This document shows, in pieces, positions 58,894-64,000 of a stretch of 64,000 nucleotides of DNA (positions are counted from its first letter, which is position 1; every line of letters starts with the position of its first letter). The position numbers and the translations under genes were made by a program. The DNA is taken from the NCBI RefSeq assembly GCF_900110435.1, contig NZ_FODT01000003.1, forward strand, positions 124,001 through 188,000, read 5' to 3'. The notes under the pieces are model-generated. The model searched no databases. It had not been told where the DNA came from and was given only the letters and a program-made list of their open reading frames with translations. The stretch is from Rhodopseudomonas pseudopalustris. Lineage in GTDB: Bacteria; Pseudomonadota; Alphaproteobacteria; Rhizobiales; Xanthobacteraceae.

Positions 58894-60681
58894 TCAGTTC
58901 GCCTGCCGCCGCAAGAAGGCGGGGATATCCAGATGGTCGTCACCCTGTGGCGCTTGGGCCACAGGCGCCGGGCGGCCATGCATGTCGAGACCCTGCGGCG
59001 CCGAACGCTTGGCATATTCCGAAACCGGGTCGAGGCCGGCCATCTGATCGGCGATGCTGCGCTGCGGGCGACGCTCCGGTAGCGGCGGCATTTGCGGCGC
59101 CGCGGGAGCTGCGGCAGCGCGAATCGGGGCCGCCGGGTCCGCTTCGTCATCACGTCGGCTGAGCCCGTTGGCCAGACGCTGCAACAATGACAGGCGAGTC
59201 TTCTGCGGCTCGTCATCGGCCTCGCTGCGGGCGGCCTGCCGGATCTCGTTCTGGGCCGGAACCGGGAGTTCGTCGAACCGCGGCATCCGCGGAGCGCGAA
59301 GCGCGGCGCGTTCGGCCTGCTGCGGGATGAAGGAGTCCGGAGCGTCCTGCTCGTCGGCGACCGACCGGGACTGGTCGAAATCCGGGAACAGCGACGGCTT
59401 CTGCGGGATCGCGCGAACGGTGACGTCGCCATAGGACGCCGGCTGAACCGGAGCCTGGGCGATTTCCGCAGCCGGCATCTGCTCGTTGCTGACGGCGGCG
59501 GCAATCGCGGCGAGCGCAGCCCGTTCGACGTTGGCGGCGCGCGGCGCTGCCGGGGCAGCCGAGACCGGCGCGGCAGCCTGCCCTGCACGGGCGGCGGCGG
59601 CTTCGGCAATGCGCTGGTTGTCGGCGCGCAGCTTGGCGGTCAGTTCAGCCAGACGGCTGTCAGCCGGCGCAGCGTTAGCCGCCGCGCCGGCCGCGGCTGC
59701 GTTACGCGACAACTGCGCCTGCTCGATGCCGGTCGCCACGACCGAGACGCGGATGATGCCGTCGAGGCTCTCGTCGAAGGTGGCGCCGACGATGATGTTG
59801 GCGTCCTGATCGACCTCCTCGCGGATGCGGGTGGCGGCTTCGTCGACCTCGAACAGCGTCAGATCCTTGCCGCCGGTGATCGAGATCAGCAGGCCGCGGG
59901 CGCCCTTCATCGAGGAATCGTCGATCAAGGGGTTGGCGATCGCGGCTTCCGCGGCGGTCAGCGCGCGCTTCTCGCCGGAGGCTTCGCCGGTGCCCATCAT
60001 CGCCTTGCCCATCTCGCGCATCACGGCGCGGACGTCGGCGAAGTCGAGATTGATCAGACCTTCCTTGACCATCAGGTCGGTGATGCAGGCGACGCCGGAA
60101 TACAGCACCTGGTCGGCCATCGAGAAGGCGTCGGCGAAGGTGGTCTTCTCGTTGGCGACCCGGAACAGATTCTGGTTCGGGATGATCAGCAAGGTGTCGA
60201 CCACCTTGTGCAATTCGGTGATGCCGGACTCAGCGGTCCGCATCCGGCGCGCGCCTTCGAAATGGAACGGCTTGGTCACGACGCCGACGGTGAGGATGCC
60301 CATCTCGCGCGCGGCTTTGGCGATCACTGGGGCTGCGCCGGTGCCGGTGCCACCGCCCATGCCGGCGGTGACGAATACCATGTTCGCGCCGGTGAGATGA
60401 TCGCGAATCTCGTCAATGACTTCCTGCGCTGCAGCAGAACCGACATCGGGCTGCGAACCGGCGCCGAGGCCCTGCGTGACCTGGGTGCCCATCTGCACCA
60501 GCCGCTGCGCCTTCGACATCGTCAACGCCTGCGCGTCGGTGTTGGCGACGACGAAATCCACGCCGTCGAGGCCGGCGGTGATCATGTTGTTGACCGCGTT
60601 GCCGCCGGCGCCGCCGACGCCGAACACGGTGATCCGGGGCCGCAGCTCGCGAATGTCAGGAACGTTGAGATTGATGGTCAT
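58894..60681 (-). CDS. ftsZ: cell division GTPase FtsZ
   Basis: The 595-residue product has the tubulin-like core: [40 protein letters not shown] (the GTP-binding loop), [20 protein letters not shown] (the T7 catalytic loop) and [19 protein letters not shown] long Ala/Pro/Arg-rich linker (about 330-575) follows, as in rhizobial FtsZ. The C-terminal peptide [15 protein letters not shown] is the site that binds FtsA and other partners. It polymerises into the division ring. It follows ftsA by 93 bases. Confidence 0.97.
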   Translation of the reverse strand: MTINLNVPDIRELRPRITVFGVGGAGGNAVNNMITAGLDGVDFVVANTDAQALTMSKAQRLVQMGTQVTQGLGAGSQPDVGSAAAQEVIDEIRDHLTGANMVFVTAGMGGGTGTGAAPVIAKAAREMGILTVGVVTKPFHFEGARRMRTAESGITELHKVVDTLLIIPNQNLFRVANEKTTFADAFSMADQVLYSGVACITDLMVKEGLINLDFADVRAVMREMGKAMMGTGEASGEKRALTAAEAAIANPLIDDSSMKGARGLLISITGGKDLTLFEVDEAATRIREEVDQDANIIVGATFDESLDGIIRVSVVATGIEQAQLSRNAAAAGAAANAAPADSRLAELTAKLRADNQRIAEAAAARAGQAAAPVSAAPAAPRAANVERAALAAIAAAVSNEQMPAAEIAQAPVQPASYGDVTVRAIPQKPSLFPDFDQSRSVADEQDAPDSFIPQQAERAALRAPRMPRFDELPVPAQNEIRQAARSEADDEPQKTRLSLLQRLANGLSRRDDEADPAAPIRAAAAPAAPQMPPLPERRPQRSIADQMAGLDPVSEYAKRSAPQGLDMHGRPAPVAQAPQGDDHLDIPAFLRRQAN

Positions 60682-60774
60682 GGTTGCCTCTCGATTACGC
60701 GCGCGTTGGTTCGTGAAGTCCCGGGCTATCGGCCAGGGTGATCTTTGAAAGCGGAAGGGGGCGGAAAAGAGTCA

Positions 60775-62100
60775 TCAGAAGCCCTCGCGTAGCCAGCGGC
60801 CGACCTTGCCGAAGTAACCGGCGCGACCAGCGGTCCGGACGTGTCGGGAGTACCGAGGCTCGATATGCTCGAGATGGGCGTATTGCGGATACACCAGCAG
60901 GCCCGAGGGAACCGCGAAGGATGCGCTCTTGGCTTCGGTGGGAAGCCGGCCGAAGCCGAGCGGACGGCCAACCCGCACCGGGCGGCCTAGAATGCGCGTG
61001 GCGAGTTCGGGGATGCCGGTGAGCTGAGACGCGCCGCCGCTCAGAACCACGCGCGCCCGCGGTTCTGCAGCAAACGGCGAATCCGCAAGCCGGTCCCTGA
61101 CCATCTCAAAAATCTCCTCGGCGCGATGCCGGATGATGTTCGCGATCGTCGCGCGGGAGATCACCTGCGGGGTATCCCGCTCATTGTCCCCGGCGGCAGG
61201 GATCGACATCAGCTCGCGCGCATCAGAACCGCCAGTTAGCACCGTGCCATATAACGTCTTGATTCGCTCGGCATCCGCAATGCATGCGCCTAGTCCACGC
61301 GCGAGATCCATCGTGATGTGGTGACCGCCGAGTGCAAACCCGCTGGCGTGGACGAAGCGACCGGCCGAGTAGATCGCCATCGTCGTCGTGCCCGCCCCCA
61401 TCTCGATCAACGCGGCGCCGATATCGGCCTCGTCGTCGGTCAGCACTGACAGGCCGGCGACATAGGGGCTTGCCGCCATCGCCTCGACATTGAGATGACA
61501 GCGCTCCACAGCAAGCATCAAATTCTTGGCGACGGTGGCGTCTGCGGTGACGACATTCATGTCGACGCCGAACTGCCGCGCGACCATGCCGCGCGGATCG
61601 CGAATGCCTTTGACTCCGTCGAGCGTGTAGCCGACCGGCAGCGCGTGCAGCACGGCGCGGCCCGGCGCGGTCGCGTGATGCATCCCGGTCGACGTCACGC
61701 GGCTGACGTCGTCGGCGGTGACCGCACCGCCCTTGATATCGGCGGCGGCTTCGATCAGCTGGCCCTGCAGCCGGCCGGCCGACACCGACAGCAAAACGGA
61801 CTCGACACGCACCTTCGCCATCCGCTCCGCGAGCGCGACGGCGTGGCGGATCGCCTTCTCGCATTCGACCATATCGACGACAGCGCCGGCCTTGACGCCG
61901 CGCGACTGGATCTGGCTGTAGCCGACCAGCTCGATGGCGTGGCTGCGGCCGCGCAACGCGTCCTTCGGCGGGGTCGGTTTGAGCCGCGCGATCATGCAGG
62001 CGATCTTGCTGGTGCCGATGTCGAGCGACGCCACCATCGCAGTCCGATGCGGCGGCATCGGGCGGGTTTTCGGCGTCTGAGTGCGATCGAAGCCGGTCAC
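60775..62100 (-). CDS. ftsA: cell division actin-like protein FtsA
   Basis: The 441-residue product shows MVASLDIGTSKIACMIARLK, SCIADAERIKTLYG-like 1C/2A features, and VVLSGGASQLTGIPELATRI near the end. The C-terminal helix (AGYFGKVGRWLREGF) is amphipathic and anchors FtsZ to the membrane. Its start overlaps the ftsQ stop by four bases. A 14-residue N-terminal extension before MPPHRTAMVASLD could reflect a later true start. The family assignment is secure. Confidence 0.96.
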   Translation of the reverse strand: MTGFDRTQTPKTRPMPPHRTAMVASLDIGTSKIACMIARLKPTPPKDALRGRSHAIELVGYSQIQSRGVKAGAVVDMVECEKAIRHAVALAERMAKVRVESVLLSVSAGRLQGQLIEAAADIKGGAVTADDVSRVTSTGMHHATAPGRAVLHALPVGYTLDGVKGIRDPRGMVARQFGVDMNVVTADATVAKNLMLAVERCHLNVEAMAASPYVAGLSVLTDDEADIGAALIEMGAGTTTMAIYSAGRFVHASGFALGGHHITMDLARGLGACIADAERIKTLYGTVLTGGSDARELMSIPAAGDNERDTPQVISRATIANIIRHRAEEIFEMVRDRLADSPFAAEPRARVVLSGGASQLTGIPELATRILGRPVRVGRPLGFGRLPTEAKSASFAVPSGLLVYPQYAHLEHIEPRYSRHVRTAGRAGYFGKVGRWLREGF

Positions 62101-63089
62101 GCGTCACCAGCCTTCTTTTTGGACTTCTTGTCTTTGAACAGTTCTTCGCGCGCTTTCGCAGCGTTGTCCGACAGCCGCACGGTCAATCGATCGGGCAGCC
62201 GCATGTCGATCGCGGTGATGTCGCGCGAGAACAGCTTGTCGTCCTGGTCGAGCTTGGTCAGCATCGCCAGCGAATTGCCGACGTCGTGCTCCGGCAATCG
62301 GATCACCAGCCCGTTGGTCAGCCAGATATTCCAGCGCCGCTCGCCGATCAGGGCGGCGGCGCGGGTCTGTGCTTGCACCTGCGGATAACGTGCGAGCAGC
62401 GCAAGGAAATCTTTCGCGCGGTTGCCTGCTCCGCTGCCCACCACCAGCGGCAGCGACATGAAGCGTCGCGCCACATAGGGCTCCAGCACGGCGCCGTCAT
62501 CGGCGATCACCGCGGCGCGGCCGTCGAGCTGCCAGCGCGCGAACGCCGTGCGCTCGACGATATCGATCTGCAGTTCGCCGGGATAGAATTTCAGCACCGT
62601 GGCTTCGGCAATCCACGGATTGCCCTTGAGCTTGTCGCGCACCGCCGCAGCGTCGAGGAACAACAGCGACGAGCGGCCGTTGACCCCGCCGATCGCCAGG
62701 ATTTCGTCCTGCGTGAGCTGCTTGCGACCGCTGATCGCGACCTGCTCGATACGGAATCCCGCGATGTTGGCGACCGCGTTGCGGGCGTCGTCCATGGCCT
62801 GGACGAATTCATCGATATGGCCGCCCTTGACGATGCCGAGCCCGGCGCTGCCGAGCAGGATCACGGCGGTGGCGACGACGCCGATCCGGCGCGGGGTGTA
62901 TTTCTCGAGCAGCGCGATGACGCCGCTTGGCTGTTCCGGGCGGGCGAGGTGAGACGGGCGCGGCGGCGGCGGCCTGCGTCGGGACAGCTTGTGACGCAGC
63001 AATGCGACGGCCGCAATGGCGACCGCTTTCAGGTCAGACTGAAACCCCGACAGTCGCGACGACCAGGCGAGGCGCCCTCCACCATGCAT
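62097..63089 (-). CDS. ftsQ: cell division protein FtsQ
   Basis: The 330-residue product has a long basic cytoplasmic N-terminus and one membrane helix (IGVVATAVILLGSAGLGIVK). The POTRA domain follows (GFRIEQVAISGRKQLTQDEI, NPWIAEATVLKFYPGELQID), then the FtsQ beta domain, and a Lys-rich tail (KDKKSKKKAGDA). It connects the early ring with FtsL, FtsB and the septal synthases. It precedes ftsA with an ATGA overlap. The 279 bases to ddl hold no recognised gene. Confidence 0.95.
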   Translation of the reverse strand: MHGGGRLAWSSRLSGFQSDLKAVAIAAVALLRHKLSRRRPPPPRPSHLARPEQPSGVIALLEKYTPRRIGVVATAVILLGSAGLGIVKGGHIDEFVQAMDDARNAVANIAGFRIEQVAISGRKQLTQDEILAIGGVNGRSSLLFLDAAAVRDKLKGNPWIAEATVLKFYPGELQIDIVERTAFARWQLDGRAAVIADDGAVLEPYVARRFMSLPLVVGSGAGNRAKDFLALLARYPQVQAQTRAAALIGERRWNIWLTNGLVIRLPEHDVGNSLAMLTKLDQDDKLFSRDITAIDMRLPDRLTVRLSDNAAKAREELFKDKKSKKKAGDA

Positions 63090-63368
63090 TGCTAACGCTC
63101 GTACATGTTATGCCCGCAACCAACCGGGCTCAGGCGCAAGTGGCGTCTCGGCTCTGCACGGAAGTCTGATCGCGAAACGGAAAGTCCGCCCGGTCACGCC
63201 TCGGCAGCCGAGCGCCATGATGCGCGGCCAGCGTTAACCTTCGACCCTCCTGGTAAACAAAAAGTAAAGGCGCCCGGCCCAGGCCAGGATTTGTTATGTT
63301 TCATGAGGGATTTGGGCCATCGCGGTGATATTTTGCAGCGGGTTCCAGCGGAACCCGCACCGCAGGAG

Positions 63369-64000
63369 TTAACGTCGGACGCTTCGTTCGGCGATCGCGA
63401 TCTGGCCGCGCAGGAAGTCGTCGAATGAGATCCCCTGAGCCTTCAGCGCTTTGGGGTAGAGCGACGCTTTGGTCAGGCCCGGCAAAGTGTTGGTCTCGAG
63501 AAAGATCGGGCCGTCGGCGGCGACGATGAAGTCCGATCGCGAATAGCCGCGGCAGCCCATCACCCGGTGCGCCTTCACGGCATAATCCATGATCACCGCG
63601 GAAACCTCGGGCGTGAACCGGCCCGGACAGATCTCCTGGGTCGATTTGGCGAGATATTTCGCTTTGTAATCGAAGCCGCCGTCGGCCGGCACGATCTCGA
63701 CCGGCGGCAGCGCCAGCAGCGCGCCGTCAGCCTGTTCGAGCACACCGCAAGTCGCCTCGACGCCGCAGACGAACGGCTCGATCAGATAGTCCTCGGTCTT
63801 GGCCGCGTTGCGCACCGCGACCAGGTCCTGTTTCGCGTCGATGAAGAACAGGCCGTAGCTGGACCCGTCGCGGGTCGGCTTGGCGATCAGGCGGCCATAC
63901 GTCGCGAGCGCTCTCTCCGCATGGTCGAGCGTGATGCCGGCCGGCGCGCGGATGCCGGCGATCGCGGCGAAGCGCTTGGCGGCGATCTTGTCGAAAGCGA
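63369..64000 (-). CDS. ddl: D-alanine--D-alanine ligase, C-terminal part (cut by window edge)
   Basis: The reverse strand is open from the window edge to the stop at 63369, about 210 residues. It shows IAKPTRDGSSYGLFFIDAKQ (ATP-grasp), VEATCGVLEQ, CRGYSRSDFIVAADGPIFLE with metal-binding acidic residues, and ETNTLPGLTKASLYPKALKA. It joins two D-alanines for peptidoglycan precursors. It precedes ftsQ, as in most alphaproteobacterial division clusters. The N-terminal part is outside the window. Confidence 0.95.
   Translation of the reverse strand, partial: AFDKIAAKRFAAIAGIRAPAGITLDHAERALATYGRLIAKPTRDGSSYGLFFIDAKQDLVAVRNAAKTEDYLIEPFVCGVEATCGVLEQADGALLALPPVEIVPADGGFDYKAKYLAKSTQEICPGRFTPEVSAVIMDYAVKAHRVMGCRGYSRSDFIVAADGPIFLETNTLPGLTKASLYPKALKAQGISFDDFLRGQIAIAERSVRR

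Overview
The window looks like chromosomal DNA of a purple non-sulphur alphaproteobacterium of the Rhodopseudomonas / Bradyrhizobiaceae group. The reasons are the high GC content, the circularly permuted ssrA gene with an alphaproteobacterial tag (ANDNYAPVAQAA), the gene order ddl-ftsQ-ftsA-ftsZ-lpxC, a photoactive yellow protein gene, and intergenic palindromes of a kind I associate with this family. Species assignment is inference. Most of the window is ordinary core and accessory chromosome. I see no prophage, insertion sequence, CRISPR array or plasmid backbone. Layout, left to right: (1) 1-4.3 kb: the start of a TonB-dependent receptor gene (minus strand), a small conserved gene, a PAS/histidine kinase/receiver/PAS_5 hybrid kinase whose stop overlaps the start of a photoactive yellow protein (PYP) gene, a tRNA-Gln and a small zinc-ribbon gene. 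(2) 4.4-12.0 kb, all minus strand: an OpgC-like membrane acyltransferase and a CzcCBA heavy-metal efflux operon flanked by two small exported genes. (3) 12.3-15.2 kb: a SpeD-like gene divergent from a BpsA-like branched-chain polyamine synthase followed by a GNAT acetyltransferase, then rsmJ facing them. (4) 15.2-20.8 kb, minus strand: a membrane protein quality-control operon (hflK-hflC-DUF2065-degP-rsmJ) and thyA-folA. (5) 21.0-25.5 kb, minus strand: a tripartite tricarboxylate transporter (tctB, tctA) with two periplasmic receptors. (6) 25.9-29.2 kb, plus strand: tmRNA (ssrA), its tag-binding ClpXP adaptor sspB, fumC and two small genes. (7) 29.3-40.5 kb: a giant AsmA-like protein, an FAD-linked D-2-hydroxyacid dehydrogenase, a thioesterase, a UvrD helicase carrying a palindromic repeat inside its reading frame, an orphan HicB and an ABC-2 exporter. 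(8) 40.6-51.8 kb: an L,D-transpeptidase, a membrane-fused spermidine-synthase-like protein, a phytoene-dehydrogenase-like oxidoreductase, a regularly spaced array of DnaA-box-like 9-mers, prmA, an aminopeptidase P and a Bcr/CflA-type exporter. (9) 52-64 kb, minus strand: ligA, recN, bamD, lpxC, ftsZ, ftsA, ftsQ and the 3' part of ddl, that is the end of the division and cell-wall cluster with envelope and DNA-repair genes appended. A GIY-YIG nuclease gene amid palindromic repeats lies between ligA and recN. The candidates for less-described biology are the hybrid kinase/PYP pair with a substituted chromophore pocket (Tyr42 to Phe), the divergent SpeD-like/BpsA-like/GNAT cluster, the roughly 11.5-bp-period array of DnaA-like boxes at 46247-46347, and palindromic repeats that have entered or terminated coding sequences (uvrD, rsmJ). 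Family assignments come from reading the protein sequences and remembered family features; no database search was run.
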